DNA of 64,000 bases from Serratia silvae (GTDB taxonomy: Bacteria; Pseudomonadota; Gammaproteobacteria; Enterobacterales; Enterobacteriaceae): positions 1 through 64,000 of the forward strand of contig NZ_JAGQDC010000004.1 of the NCBI RefSeq assembly GCF_023282985.1, in the 5' to 3' direction. The notes below the pieces were generated by a model. That model was not told where the DNA came from and did no database searches. It was given only the letters and a program-made list of their open reading frames with translations. Of the stretch, positions 36,519-45,568 are shown in pieces (position 1 is the stretch's first letter; each line of letters starts with the position of its first letter). The translations under genes and the position numbers were made by a program.

Positions 36519-37556
36519 CTAACCTCTAGTGGAATTTTCGGCGGCAGCAGTACCACCTAAGTGCTGAGCAAAGAAACGCAGGATTGCGTTCAGTGCCTCG
36601 GCGCGCATCGCGTCCCGTTCGAACAGGATCTCATGGCGAGCGCCTTTGATAACCCACGGTTTTCCCCCTTCACAAGGGTGCCCCGCGTCTGACAGTGCCT
36701 GACAAAAAGCGCGCTGGGAACGGTTGTCGACCACCCGATCCTCACCGGCCTGCAATAATAAAATCGGCGTAGTGATGTTAGCAGCCTGGGCAATAATCTG
36801 CTGCCCGGCCTGAATGCTTTCCCTGACCCAGTGGTAGGTTGGCCCACCTACCCGCAGCTCGGGATAATCGGCGTAATAACGCAGGCTGCGGCGATAACGC
36901 TCGCGGCTGTGGGTCAAAGTATTGACCACATAGGGCAATGGCCGCCACTGCCCAGTACCTACCGCGTAATAATCTCGCAGCCCTGGGCGCTTTTCCGTCC
37001 AGTTCAAAATGCCGTTGGCCACCCAGCCCGGCATCGGCAGATAAATGCCCAACATCGGCGCGCAGAGTGCTACGGCGGCAAACGACTGTGGCTCACGCGC
37101 CAAAAACTGCGCCAGTATCGCGCCCCCCATCGAGTGCGCCAGCGCGACGTGCTGCCGGTAACCCAAGGGTTTGACCTGCTGATGATAAAACTGGGCAAAA
37201 TCGTCTACGTAGTCACCAAAGTTTACCACATGCCCCCGGTGCGTATCTGCCAGCATGCGCCCGGACAGCCCCTGACCACGATGATCGATGATCATCACGT
37301 CATAGCCGCTGTGAAACAGATCGTACGCCACTTCCGGGTACTTGATATAGCTTTCGATGCGCCCTGGACTGATCACCACCACCCGCTGGTGCAGCGGGGA
37401 AGCAAAGCGCACAAAGCGGATCGGTACGCCCCCCACGCCGGTGAACTCCCCCTCCTCACGTCGCCGCCAAAAATCCAGCAGAGGCCCGGTCGCGAAGGCA
37501 GAGAACTGCTTTTCACGGTTTAACCATTGCGCGGGATCAAGGGTGAATGACGACAT
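36519..37556 (-). CDS. pldB: Lysophospholipase L2 PldB
   Basis: Alpha/beta hydrolase that deacylates lysophospholipids at the inner membrane. The 345-residue protein has the nucleophile elbow ALAHSMGGAILAQF near 140, an oxyanion region (VISPGRIESYIKY) and the acid/His at GEDRVVDNRSQ and GARHEILFERD. No signal peptide. Heads the pldB-yigL pair, with ERIC copy 4 upstream. Confidence 0.95.
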   Translation of the reverse strand: MSSFTLDPAQWLNREKQFSAFATGPLLDFWRRREEGEFTGVGGVPIRFVRFASPLHQRVVVISPGRIESYIKYPEVAYDLFHSGYDVMIIDHRGQGLSGRMLADTHRGHVVNFGDYVDDFAQFYHQQVKPLGYRQHVALAHSMGGAILAQFLAREPQSFAAVALCAPMLGIYLPMPGWVANGILNWTEKRPGLRDYYAVGTGQWRPLPYVVNTLTHSRERYRRSLRYYADYPELRVGGPTYHWVRESIQAGQQIIAQAANITTPILLLQAGEDRVVDNRSQRAFCQALSDAGHPCEGGKPWVIKGARHEILFERDAMRAEALNAILRFFAQHLGGTAAAENSTRG

Positions 37557-37607
37557 GGCCTACCTTTTAACGGGGGTTACTCAGATAAAAATGTGATAAA
37601 TACTACT

Positions 37608-37811
37608 ATACCCTATGGATTTCGAGCTGTAGCTAGGCGACAAGCTATCTCATCCCCAGGAGCTTACGTTTAGTAAGTGACTGGGGTGACAAATCTGTCA
37701 GGAACAGATTTGAACGCTGTATCCAGCGGCCCCGTAAGGGGTGAGGCCCATGGACGGGTCGAATAACTAAGTGCAGGTAACAACGCTACAGCTTGAAAGA
37801 CGACGGGTATA
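37608..37811. repeat. ERIC element (copy 4) carrying an insert
   Basis: ERIC ends TATACCCTATGGATTTCGAG and CTTGAAAGACGACGGGTAT flank a normal core (CCCCAGGAGCTTACG/TAGTAAGTGACTGGGG), but the element is 204 bp because about 77 bp are inserted in its right arm after CTGGGGT. It occupies the spacer between divergent pldB and rhtB. Confidence 0.93.
37688..37765 (+). repeat. Four-hairpin structured insert (copy A)
   Basis: The insert folds as four consecutive hairpins: CAAATCTGT/ACAGATTTG with CAGGA loop, CGCTG/CAGCG with TATC loop, CCCC/GGGG with GTAA loop, and GGCCC/GGGTC with ATGGAC loop. A diverged homologue lies at 61536-61613 in inverse orientation. Shared: the first stem, a CCCCG(T)AAGGGG hairpin and CATGGACG. 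Confidence 0.75.
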
Positions 37812-37852
37812 GCGTATTGTGGCACAAATTGGTGACAAATTGGTGTATTCAG

Positions 37853-38473
37853 ATGACCTTAGACTGGTGGTTAACCTATCTGCTGACAACCCTTATTCTC
37901 AGTCTTTCCCCCGGTTCCGGTGCCATCAACACCATGAGCACCGGTATCAGCCACGGTTATCGCGGAGCGGCGGCGTCGATTGCGGGTCTGCAGGTTGGCC
38001 TGAGTATCCATATCGTGCTGGTGGGCATTGGCCTCGGCGCGGTGGTTTCCCAGTCGCTACTGGCCTTTGAACTGCTGAAATGGTTTGGTGCGGGTTATCT
38101 GGTGTGGCTGGGTATCCAGCAGTGGCGTGCCGCTGGCGCGTTGGATCTGCACACTCTGGCAGGCACCCTGCCACGCCGCCGCCTGTTTCGCCGTGCCGTG
38201 CTGGTGAATCTGACCAACCCCAAGAGCATCGTGTTCCTGGCTGCCCTGTTCCCACAGTTTATCATGCCCAACCAGCCGCAGGCCGAGCAGTATGTCATTC
38301 TCGGCGTCACCACGGTGGTGATCGATATCCTGGTGATGATTGGCTATGCCACGCTGGCCACGCGCATTGCCGGTTGGCTAAAGACGCCGCGCCAGATGCA
38401 GTTGTTAAACCGGATTTTTGGTTCGCTGTTTATTCTGGTGGCGGGATTGCTGGCAACGGCAAGAAAGGCATGA
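37853..38473 (+). CDS. rhtB: Homoserine/homoserine lactone efflux protein RhtB
   Basis: LysE/RhtB-family exporter of homoserine and related amino acids, 206 residues with about six helices. The family signature [22 protein letters not shown] is near 18, and [18 protein letters not shown] near 115. ATG 37853 ([11 protein letters not shown]) matches the E. coli start; an upstream frame extension runs into the ERIC and is not credible. Confidence 0.95.
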   Translation: MTLDWWLTYLLTTLILSLSPGSGAINTMSTGISHGYRGAAASIAGLQVGLSIHIVLVGIGLGAVVSQSLLAFELLKWFGAGYLVWLGIQQWRAAGALDLHTLAGTLPRRRLFRRAVLVNLTNPKSIVFLAALFPQFIMPNQPQAEQYVILGVTTVVIDILVMIGYATLATRIAGWLKTPRQMQLLNRIFGSLFILVAGLLATARKA

Positions 38474-38486
38474 GAATGTAATTCTC

Positions 38487-38600
38487 GGCGTTATTGTCGC
38501 AGGCAGTTTGGACACGGCCAGCGCACAGGACCCGCAGCGTACGTTGAAGTACGTGAGGAGTCCGAGCACTGCCCGGATTCAAAATGGCAAGTAAAATAGC
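38487..38600. repeat. Putative conserved intergenic element between rhtB and rhtC
   Basis: About 115 bp between convergent rhtB and rhtC contain an inverted repeat CGTACG TTGA A-GTACG and blocks GGAGTCCGAGCACTGCCCGG and AAAATGGCAAGTAAAATAGC. It does not look like decayed coding sequence, and resembles a recurrent intergenic element I associate with Serratia/Yersinia genomes. There is only one copy in this window, so the repeat status is unproven. Confidence 0.4.
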
Positions 38601-39227
38601 CTAGCGGGTAAAAATCAGGTGCAGACCAAAACCGGTGAATAACACCCCGGCTAAGCCATCGATCCATTTCGCCATCCGCTGATAGCCCCGGCGCATGGCG
38701 GGCAACGCGAAGATGATCGCCACCAAGGTGAACCAGATAAAGGTTTCACCGGTGATCAGGGCGAATAATCCCCAACGCGCTCCGGCCCCCACATCCTCAC
38801 CCACAAACAGCGAGAACACGCTACCAAAGTAAATCACCGCTTTCGGATTGGAGAGATTGGTGAGCAGGCCACGGATAAAGCTGCGGCCCGGCTTGGGTAA
38901 CGCCACCTTCACATCTTCTGCCGGAGCAGTTTGCGCATTCTGGCTACGGGCGGAGCGCAGCAGTTGCCAGCCCATCCAGCACAGATACAAACCACCGCCC
39001 ACCATGATGATCTGGTGCAGCCAGGCCATCTTTTGCAGGATCAGATTCAACCCCAGCAGCGCCACACCGGCCCAGACCATGACGCCGAGGGAAATCCCCA
39101 CGACACCCATCATCGCTTCGCGGCGGGAACGGCTGGCTGCGGTTTGCGATACAAAAAAGAAGTCCGGCCCTGGGCTCATCAGCGCAATCAAATGCACCAT
39201 CGCCACCGTGAAAAACAACATCAGCAT
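38601..39227 (-). CDS. rhtC: Threonine efflux protein RhtC
   Basis: LysE/RhtB-family exporter, 208 residues, about six helices. Signature LMSPGPDFFFVSQTAASRSRREAM near 16 and NLSNPKAVIYFGSVFSLF near 133. E. coli RhtC confers threonine resistance. It lies 12 bp after recQ on the same strand. Confidence 0.95.
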   Translation of the reverse strand: MLMLFFTVAMVHLIALMSPGPDFFFVSQTAASRSRREAMMGVVGISLGVMVWAGVALLGLNLILQKMAWLHQIIMVGGGLYLCWMGWQLLRSARSQNAQTAPAEDVKVALPKPGRSFIRGLLTNLSNPKAVIYFGSVFSLFVGEDVGAGARWGLFALITGETFIWFTLVAIIFALPAMRRGYQRMAKWIDGLAGVLFTGFGLHLIFTR

Positions 39228-39239
39228 GAGTGATTCCCC

Positions 39240-41084
39240 TTATTCGTCGTCACCGTCGAGGTGAGCGCGGATCATCGCCATAAATGGCGCACCAAAACGT
39301 TCCAGCTTACGCTGCCCCACGCCGTTGACGCTCAACAACTCGCTGGCCCTGATCGGCATCTGTTCGGCCATCTCCAGCAGCGTTGCGTCGTTGAACACCA
39401 CGTACGGGGGGATGTTCTCTTCGTCGGCAATCGATTTACGCAGCTTGCGCAGTTTGGCAAACAGCTTGCGATCGTAATTACCGCCGTAGGATTTCTGGTT
39501 GGCGCTGCTACGTACCTTGAAGCTCTGAATACGCGGCACCGCCAGCTGTAGCACCACTTCGCCACGCAGCACCGGGCGCGCGGCTTCGGTCAGTTGCAGC
39601 GCCGAATGCATCGCAATGTTCTGGGTGATAAAGCCCAGATGGATCAGTTGACGCAGCACGCTGGTCCAGTGTTCGGTGGTCTGATCGCGGCCAATGCCGT
39701 ACACCGGCAGCTTTTCATGGCCATATTCGCGGATACGCTGGTTATTGGAGCCACGTAGCACCTCCACCACATAACCAATCCCGAAGCGTTGCCCAACGCG
39801 GCCAATCGCAGAAAGCGCCTTGCGGGCATCCTCCAGGCCGTCATAACGCTTGGGCGGGTCGAGGCAGATATCGCAGTTGCCACAGGCCTGCTGCTTGCCT
39901 TCACCGAAGTAGTTCAGCAGCACCAGACGGCGGCAGGTTTGCGCTTCGGCAAATGCTCCCATCGCATTGAGCTTATGGCGTTCGATATCCAACTGCTGCC
40001 CCGCCGGTTTCTCTTCCAGGCAACGGCGTAACCAGGCCATATCCGCCGGGTCATACAGCAGGATCGCTTCCGCTGGCAGACCATCACGCCCTGCACGGCC
40101 AGTTTCCTGATAATAGGACTCTATGTTGCGCGGAATATCGAAGTGCACCACAAAACGCACGTTGGGTTTGTTGATGCCCATACCGAAGGCCACGGTGGCC
40201 ACCACCACCTGCAAATCATCCCGTTGGAAAGCCTCCTGCACCTGGGAGCGGCGTTCATTGTCCAACCCGGCGTGATAGGCCCCAACGCTTAACCCACGGC
40301 TTTGCAGACGTGCGGTGGTGTCTTCCACCTTGGCGCGGCTGTTGCAGTAAATAATGCCGCTTTTACCGCGCTGGTCCTGCACGAAGCGCCAAAGTTGGTC
40401 GAGAGGTTTGAATTTCTCCACCAGCGTGTAGCGGATATTGGGGCGGTCGAAACTGCTGATCTGGATCAGCGGTTCGTCTAGCGCCAACAAACGCACAATA
40501 TCCCCCCGCGTGGCTTCATCGGCGGTGGCCGTCAATGCCACCACCGGCATGGTCGGGAAGCGTTGTTTCAACTGGCCTAGTGCGCGGTATTCCGGGCGGA
40601 AATCGTGGCCCCACTGGGAAATACAGTGCGCCTCATCCACCGCCAACATCACCGGCGGGCAGTGATCCAACAGTTCGAGGAAGCTGTCCATCATCAGCCG
40701 TTCGGGGGCGATATACAGCATTTTAATCTGGCCACTGCGACAACCCGCCATCACCTCTTGCTGCTGCTCCCGCGTTTGCGTCGAGTTATAGCAGGCGGCG
40801 GAAACGCCATAGGCCAAGAGCTGATCAACCTGATCTTTCATCAAGGAAATCAGTGGGGATACCACCAGCGTCAGTCCATCCATCACCAGCGCCGGGATTT
40901 GATAGCACAGCGATTTACCCCCGCCGGTCGGCATCACCACCAGGCAATCCTGGCCGCCGATAATTGCGTTGATAATCGTTTGTTGACCCGGACGGAACTG
41001 CTGGTAGCCGAAGGTATCGCGTAATACCTGCTCTGCCAGCAACTCTCTGTTTATCACTGCTGCGGTTGACACACACTTCCCCAT
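39240..41084 (-). CDS. recQ: ATP-dependent DNA helicase RecQ
   Basis: 3'-5' helicase of the RecF pathway, 614 residues. Motif 0 GYQQFRPGQ, Walker [30 protein letters not shown], the zinc cluster [24 protein letters not shown], winged helix, and C-terminal HRDC domain (about 530-605) are all present. The ATG start at 41084 gives [10 protein letters not shown]; an in-frame GTG at 41072 after GGGGAA is an equally possible start. Confidence 0.96.
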   Translation of the reverse strand: MGKCVSTAAVINRELLAEQVLRDTFGYQQFRPGQQTIINAIIGGQDCLVVMPTGGGKSLCYQIPALVMDGLTLVVSPLISLMKDQVDQLLAYGVSAACYNSTQTREQQQEVMAGCRSGQIKMLYIAPERLMMDSFLELLDHCPPVMLAVDEAHCISQWGHDFRPEYRALGQLKQRFPTMPVVALTATADEATRGDIVRLLALDEPLIQISSFDRPNIRYTLVEKFKPLDQLWRFVQDQRGKSGIIYCNSRAKVEDTTARLQSRGLSVGAYHAGLDNERRSQVQEAFQRDDLQVVVATVAFGMGINKPNVRFVVHFDIPRNIESYYQETGRAGRDGLPAEAILLYDPADMAWLRRCLEEKPAGQQLDIERHKLNAMGAFAEAQTCRRLVLLNYFGEGKQQACGNCDICLDPPKRYDGLEDARKALSAIGRVGQRFGIGYVVEVLRGSNNQRIREYGHEKLPVYGIGRDQTTEHWTSVLRQLIHLGFITQNIAMHSALQLTEAARPVLRGEVVLQLAVPRIQSFKVRSSANQKSYGGNYDRKLFAKLRKLRKSIADEENIPPYVVFNDATLLEMAEQMPIRASELLSVNGVGQRKLERFGAPFMAMIRAHLDGDDE

Positions 41085-41122
41085 TTATCGCTATCACGGT
41101 GCCTGACTGACATCGCTCTACA

Positions 41123-41250
41123 TATACCCTATAGATTTCAAATCGCAGCTAGGCGACAAGCTTACTTATCCCCAGGAGCTTACTTTTGGGTAAGTGGCTG
41201 GGGTAAGTAAGTGCAGGTAACAACGCTGCGGCTTGAAAGACGACGGGTAT
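41123..41250. repeat. ERIC element (copy 5) between recQ and pldA
   Basis: A full-length 128-bp copy from TATACCCTATAGATTTC to GACGACGGGTAT with core CCCCAGGAGCTTAC/GTAAGTGGCTGGGG. It ends six bases past the pldA stop on the minus strand. Confidence 0.95.
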
Positions 41251-41256
41251 CAAAAA

Positions 41257-42138
41257 CTACATAATATCGTTAAGCATGACACCAACACCCAGCCGTGTCT
41301 GCTTGAAGTTGTAATCAATCATCGATTCGCCGTAGCCGCTGAACACCTGGGTATAGAAACGCACATGGCTGGTGATTGGGTAGCTCCAACCTAGCTGTGC
41401 GCCGCCAAAACCGCTATTCCAGTTGTATTGGCCTTCGGCACTGAACACACTTTCCCCTAAGGCATAGCCCACCGTCAGGCGGTAATAGCCCATATATTTG
41501 GTGATATCCGGGTTATCGTCGTTGCTGTCGTTTTCCGAAAAGCGGAACCAGGGTTTGACCTCGACCTGCCAGTCGCCGTGCTGCGCCATCAAGCGTGCAT
41601 AACCACGGTTCCAGCTACGTGAAGTAGGATCTCCACGGCCGTTGGACTCATGGTTCAGACCCACTTCGATATCACGCAGCGTCCAGCCGGCAAACTTATA
41701 CGCCGTCGCCCAGCCGACAAAAATTTGCGGTTCGTAGTTAGTTTCACGGAACGGTGAGGATTCGTCATGGTTGGAGAACTGCCACCAGGAACGCTGGGTG
41801 TAAGATGCCCCCAGTACCGAGTTCTCACCAGCTATGCCACGCCAGATTGGGAACGCCAGGCTGAGCTGGAACTTCACCTCATCTTTACGTGCGTTCTCCG
41901 CCCAATTGTAGGACTTGATGGCCTCTTTGTTCAGATCGCTGGTGGTGGTGTAAAGCAGGTAGTTCGTTTCATAAGGATAGAGAGTAAACGGGTTATCATA
42001 GTGTTGCAGCATATTGCCGATGATGCTGCCACGAACCGCCGGTTTATTCAGATTCTTTTGCTCACTGCTGGCCTCATCGGCCTGCACCACTACTGGCGCA
42101 AACAGCATCGCCATCACAACCACAGACAGAACGCGCAT
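41257..42138 (-). CDS. pldA: Outer-membrane phospholipase A PldA
   Basis: Outer-membrane beta-barrel phospholipase that removes misplaced phospholipids from the outer leaflet. The 293-residue protein has signal peptide MRVLSVVVMAMLFAPVVVQA and the catalytic motif GLNHESNGRGDPTSRSWNR with His, Ser and the partner Asn. Barrel strands alternate to the C-terminus. I start at ATG 42138, which begins the signal peptide; the in-frame extension upstream adds an unlikely 21 residues. Confidence 0.94.
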   Translation of the reverse strand: MRVLSVVVMAMLFAPVVVQADEASSEQKNLNKPAVRGSIIGNMLQHYDNPFTLYPYETNYLLYTTTSDLNKEAIKSYNWAENARKDEVKFQLSLAFPIWRGIAGENSVLGASYTQRSWWQFSNHDESSPFRETNYEPQIFVGWATAYKFAGWTLRDIEVGLNHESNGRGDPTSRSWNRGYARLMAQHGDWQVEVKPWFRFSENDSNDDNPDITKYMGYYRLTVGYALGESVFSAEGQYNWNSGFGGAQLGWSYPITSHVRFYTQVFSGYGESMIDYNFKQTRLGVGVMLNDIM

Positions 42139-42340
42139 AATTTTGTTCACTCTCGAAAGATAAGGAAAAATCCAGAAATAAAAGCAGGTCATTTTACACA
42201 CATTGCAGGGTTTACCGCACTAGTGAATACATTTATCTGGCGCCCCTGGAAAGCAACAAAAGATAAGCATAAAATCCACAAGTCATTAACCTGGACTGAC
42301 CAGTATATCGGCTGACAAAACTCAAATGAAGAAAGGAACT

Positions 42341-42811
42341 ATGTCACACACACCCTTAACCCTCGAAGCTGCCCGCCAGAAAATAGGCGAAATCTTCGTC
42401 TATCACATGCCGTTTAACCGTGAACTGGGGCTGGAGCTACGCCGCTTTGAGGACGACTACGTTGAATTGAGCTTTACCAACCAGCCTAAGCTGGTGGGCA
42501 ATGCTGCCCAGAATATCCTGCATGGCGGCGTGATCGCCTCTGTACTGGATGTTGCCGCCGGGCTGGCGTGCGTGGGCAGCGTACTGATGCGCCATGACCC
42601 GCTGATCGAAGAAGAACTGGCAGCCCGCCTGTCGCGCATGGGGACAATCGATCTGCGCGTCGACTATCTGCGCCCAGGCCGCGGTGAGCATTTTGTCGCT
42701 TCCGCCAGCGTACTGCGCAGCGGTAATAAAGTGGCTGTAGCACGCGTTGAGCTGCACAACCACGATGGCTTACACATCGCCAGCGCCACCGCCACCTACC
42801 TGGTGGGCTAA
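42341..42811 (+). CDS. yigI: YigI-like hotdog-fold acyl-CoA thioesterase
   Basis: A 156-residue PaaI/YigI-type hotdog thioesterase. The catalytic helix segment [19 protein letters not shown] near 62 and the strand [23 protein letters not shown] near 112 fit the family. E. coli YigI cleaves medium- to long-chain acyl-CoA. ATG 42341 has AAAGGA at good spacing. Divergent from pldA. Confidence 0.9.
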   Translation: MSHTPLTLEAARQKIGEIFVYHMPFNRELGLELRRFEDDYVELSFTNQPKLVGNAAQNILHGGVIASVLDVAAGLACVGSVLMRHDPLIEEELAARLSRMGTIDLRVDYLRPGRGEHFVASASVLRSGNKVAVARVELHNHDGLHIASATATYLVG

Positions 42812-42912
42812 GGGTGCCAGCCGGTTGTGCTCCACAAACCACACAATTATGGGACATGACCGGTTAACTTCAGTAAAATCACCGCATCTCCTTTTCCCAC
42901 CCGGTAACCGTC

Positions 42913-43800
42913 ATGGACGCTCAACAGACGCGGCAGGGCATTTTCTTTGCCCTGGCCGCCTATTTTATTTGGGGTATCGCCCCCGCCTATTTCAAGCTGA
43001 TCCAACAAGTCCCTGCTGATGAAATCCTCACCCACCGGGTCATCTGGTCGTTCTTCTTTATGCTGGGATTGGTGTCATTGGGCCGCAACTGGCCGCAGGT
43101 GCGGGCCGCCTGTAAAAACCGCAAACGGTTACTGCTGCTGGCCATCACCGCACTGTTGGTAGGAGGGAACTGGCTGCTGTTTATCTGGGCGGTGAATAAC
43201 CACCATATGCTGGAGGCCAGCCTGGGCTATTTCATCAACCCGCTGGTGAACGTGCTGCTGGGAATGCTGTTCCTGGGTGAGCGTTTCCGCCGTATGCAGT
43301 GGGTGGCCGTAGCCTTGGCCTTTACCGGGGTGCTGGTGCAACTGTGGCAGTTTGGCTCGCTGCCGATCATCGGGCTTGGCTTAGCCTTCAGCTTTGCCTT
43401 CTACGGCCTGCTGCGCAAGAAGATTGCCATTGATGCACAAACCGGCATGCTGATCGAAACCCTGTGGTTGCTGCCGGTGGCCGCTATCTACCTGTTCCTG
43501 ATTGCCGACAGCCCAACCAGCCATTTGAGCGCCAACCCCTGGTCGCTGAATTTACTGCTGGTTGCCGCCGGGGTGGTCACCACCGTTCCACTGCTGTTCT
43601 TTACCGCGGCGGCCACTCGCCTGCGCCTGTCAACGCTCGGGTTCTTCCAATACCTGGGGCCGACGCTGATGTTTCTGCTGGCGGTTACCTTCTACGGTGA
43701 AACCATCGGCCAGGATAAGCTGGTGACCTTCGGCTTTATCTGGGCAGCGTTGGTGTTGTTCCTGTTAGATGCCTTATACCAGCAACGAAAGCTACGTTGA
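42913..43800 (+). CDS. rarD: EamA/DMT-family transporter RarD
   Basis: A 295-residue membrane protein with ten helices, forming two EamA repeats. The RarD signature FALAAYFIWGIAPAYFKLIQQVPADEILTHR is split here as AAYFIWGIAPAYFKLI near 13. E. coli RarD is linked to chloramphenicol resistance; its substrate is unknown. Its 3' end overlaps the convergent AbrB-family gene by nine bases. Confidence 0.94.
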   Translation: MDAQQTRQGIFFALAAYFIWGIAPAYFKLIQQVPADEILTHRVIWSFFFMLGLVSLGRNWPQVRAACKNRKRLLLLAITALLVGGNWLLFIWAVNNHHMLEASLGYFINPLVNVLLGMLFLGERFRRMQWVAVALAFTGVLVQLWQFGSLPIIGLGLAFSFAFYGLLRKKIAIDAQTGMLIETLWLLPVAAIYLFLIADSPTSHLSANPWSLNLLLVAAGVVTTVPLLFFTAAATRLRLSTLGFFQYLGPTLMFLLAVTFYGETIGQDKLVTFGFIWAALVLFLLDALYQQRKLR

Positions 43801-44853
43801 TTGCGCGGGCAGGGCGTGGTTAGAGATGAATCTGGCCATCGCCGGGCCGGTCAGCAAAATCGTAAACAGCCGCAGCGTCTGCATCGCCATCACAAAGGTG
43901 ATATCGACCCGACTGCCTGCGGCGATGATCGCCACGGTATCCAACCCGCCGGGGCTGGTGGCCAGATAAGCCGTCAGCAGATCGACCGGCAGGAACTGGG
44001 TCAACATCCACGCCAGCCCGCCGCAAAACAGCATCAGCGCGACAATCGATACCACCATCTGCGGCAAGGTGCGCAACGCCAGCAGGAAGATCGGCCGGGT
44101 AAAACGCAACCCAACGCTCCAGCCAATCAACGTGTAGGCCAACGCCAGCAGCCATTCGGGCACCTGTAACGTCATGGTGCCGGTAGAATGCAATGCCGCT
44201 CCCGCGATCATCGGCAACATCAGCGCCCCGGAAGGAATGCGCAGGCGCGGTCCTAACCAGGAGCCGATAACAGCCACGCCCAAGGTGCCAGCAAAGCGCC
44301 AGTCGAGGGCGGGGAACCACTCAAGAGCCGCGCTCCCCTGCCCAGCTTCATCTCCCAGGCCGATACGCGCCACGACCGCTGCCGCCGTCGCGACAAACAG
44401 CACGCGCAGATACTGCATAAACGCCACCAGCCGCACATCCGCGCCGAAATCTCCCGCCATCGCCACCATGGCCGATGCACCACCGGGGGAGGATCCCCAA
44501 GCACCGGTTGGGCCAGGTAGCCCACTGAAACGCACCAGGCACCAGCCGGAGACACCACTCGCCAACAGCGTCGCAATCAGTACCAGCAACACCAGCGGCC
44601 AGTCATCCAACAGGGGAGTTAAAATATTTGGGGAAAGGCTTTGGGCGATCATGCAGCCCAATATGGCTTGGGCGGCGATAAAGAAGGGAGCAGGAATGCG
44701 CACCGAAGCACCGAGCAACCCCATCGCGACGCCGACAATCATTGGCCCCAGCAGCAAGGCGGCAGGAACATGGAAGGCCTGTAGACCAAACCCCAACGCC
44801 AGCGAAGCCAGCAGCAGGATCAGCCATTGAATGACGCGCGGGAACTTCTCCAT
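43792..44853 (-). CDS. AbrB-family (ammonia monooxygenase-like) membrane protein
   Basis: A 353-residue inner-membrane protein with about ten helices and two internal repeats of the AbrB family (PAALLLGPMIVGVAMGL and IPSGALMLPMIAGAAL; GGASAMVAMAGDFGADVRLVAFMQYLRVL and GGLDTVAIIAAGSRVDITFVMAMQTLRLF). Function is uncertain; some relatives are predicted transporters. ATG 44853 begins MEKFPRV. Absent from this spot in E. coli, it is wedged between rarD and corA with the toxin-antitoxin pair. Confidence 0.85.
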   Translation of the reverse strand: MEKFPRVIQWLILLLASLALGFGLQAFHVPAALLLGPMIVGVAMGLLGASVRIPAPFFIAAQAILGCMIAQSLSPNILTPLLDDWPLVLLVLIATLLASGVSGWCLVRFSGLPGPTGAWGSSPGGASAMVAMAGDFGADVRLVAFMQYLRVLFVATAAAVVARIGLGDEAGQGSAALEWFPALDWRFAGTLGVAVIGSWLGPRLRIPSGALMLPMIAGAALHSTGTMTLQVPEWLLALAYTLIGWSVGLRFTRPIFLLALRTLPQMVVSIVALMLFCGGLAWMLTQFLPVDLLTAYLATSPGGLDTVAIIAAGSRVDITFVMAMQTLRLFTILLTGPAMARFISNHALPAQST

Positions 44854-44910
44854 CAAGACGCATGCCTTACGAGCCGATAAGCAGTGAGGGTATTCTACCC
44901 CGGTTTAACC

Positions 44911-44932
44911 CCCGTCGTCTTTCAAACTGCGA
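44911..44932. repeat. Solitary ERIC end fragment
   Basis: CCCGTCGTCTTTCAAACTGC matches the terminal 20 bases of the complete ERIC copies (for example 47432-47451) with one or two mismatches, but no core or second end follows. It marks a truncated ERIC next to the toxin-antitoxin genes. Confidence 0.65.
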
Positions 44933-44950
44933 TCGGCTATGCCAGCACGG

Positions 44951-45000
44951 GTATGTACTTGTCTTTGTATATACGTCGACGTACAATAATACGTACATCC
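44951..45000 (+). promoter_or_regulatory. yefM-yoeB promoter/operator
   Basis: A perfect 12-bp palindrome TACGTCGACGTA (44972-44983) lies within a wider TTGTA-N12-TACAA inverted repeat (44965-44986), flanked by TATGTAC and ACGTACAT. Such repeated GTAC/TACA dyads are where YefM-type antitoxins bind to self-repress. The ribosome site AGGAGG begins 13 bases before the yefM ATG. Confidence 0.65.
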
Positions 45001-45012
45001 TTAGGAGGAAAT

Positions 45013-45264
45013 ATGAAAACATTAAGCTTTAGTGATGCAAGACAGAACTTTGCCAGCGTGATGAATGAAACTGTGGATGATAGGGCACCTATCCTGATCA
45101 CTCGTCAAAAAGGCACGGCCTGTGTGATCATGTCCTTGGCCGAATACGAATCGTTGGAAGAGACCGCTTACCTGTTACGCTCCCCCTCTAATGCACGTCA
45201 TCTGATGGATTCAATTGCCGAGCTCAAGGCAGGTCAAGGAACTGAAAGGGAGTTGATTGAGTGA
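45013..45264 (+). CDS. yefM: Antitoxin of YefM/Phd family
   Basis: An 83-residue antitoxin that binds YoeB and, by its N-terminal domain, its own operator. The Phd/YefM block [20 protein letters not shown] and [20 protein letters not shown] is near 60. The C-terminus ([15 protein letters not shown]) wraps the toxin in the family. AGGAGG precedes ATG 45013, and its TGA overlaps the toxin GTG (GTGA). Confidence 0.94.
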   Translation: MKTLSFSDARQNFASVMNETVDDRAPILITRQKGTACVIMSLAEYESLEETAYLLRSPSNARHLMDSIAELKAGQGTERELIE

Positions 45265-45515
45265 GGATTATCTTTTCAGAACAATCCTGGGCTGATTATC
45301 TGTATTGGCAACAGACCGACAAGAAAATGCTGAAGAGAATCAACGAACTGATTAAAGATATAAAGCGTTCCCCCCTCGCGGGAATAGGTAAACCCGAACC
45401 TCTCAAGCATAACCTGTCAGGCTTTTGGTCACGGCGTATAGATTCCGAACATCGGCTGGTCTATCAGGTAACAGAAGACAGCCTACTTATCGCTTCATGC
45501 CGTTATCATTATTAA
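45261..45515 (+). CDS. yoeB: Ribosome-dependent mRNA interferase toxin YoeB
   Basis: An 84-residue RelE-superfamily toxin that cleaves mRNA in the ribosomal A site. Recognisable residues include W11 in [34 protein letters not shown] near 40, the RRID and EHRLVYQV catalytic strands and the C-terminal CRYHY. It starts with GTG overlapping yefM by four bases, so toxin synthesis is coupled to antitoxin. The two genes are more AT-rich than neighbours, suggesting lateral gain. Confidence 0.95.
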   Translation: MRIIFSEQSWADYLYWQQTDKKMLKRINELIKDIKRSPLAGIGKPEPLKHNLSGFWSRRIDSEHRLVYQVTEDSLLIASCRYHY

Positions 45516-45568
45516 TAACTGAACGCATAGAATCGAGGACATAAAAAATGTCCCCTGATCCAATCAGC

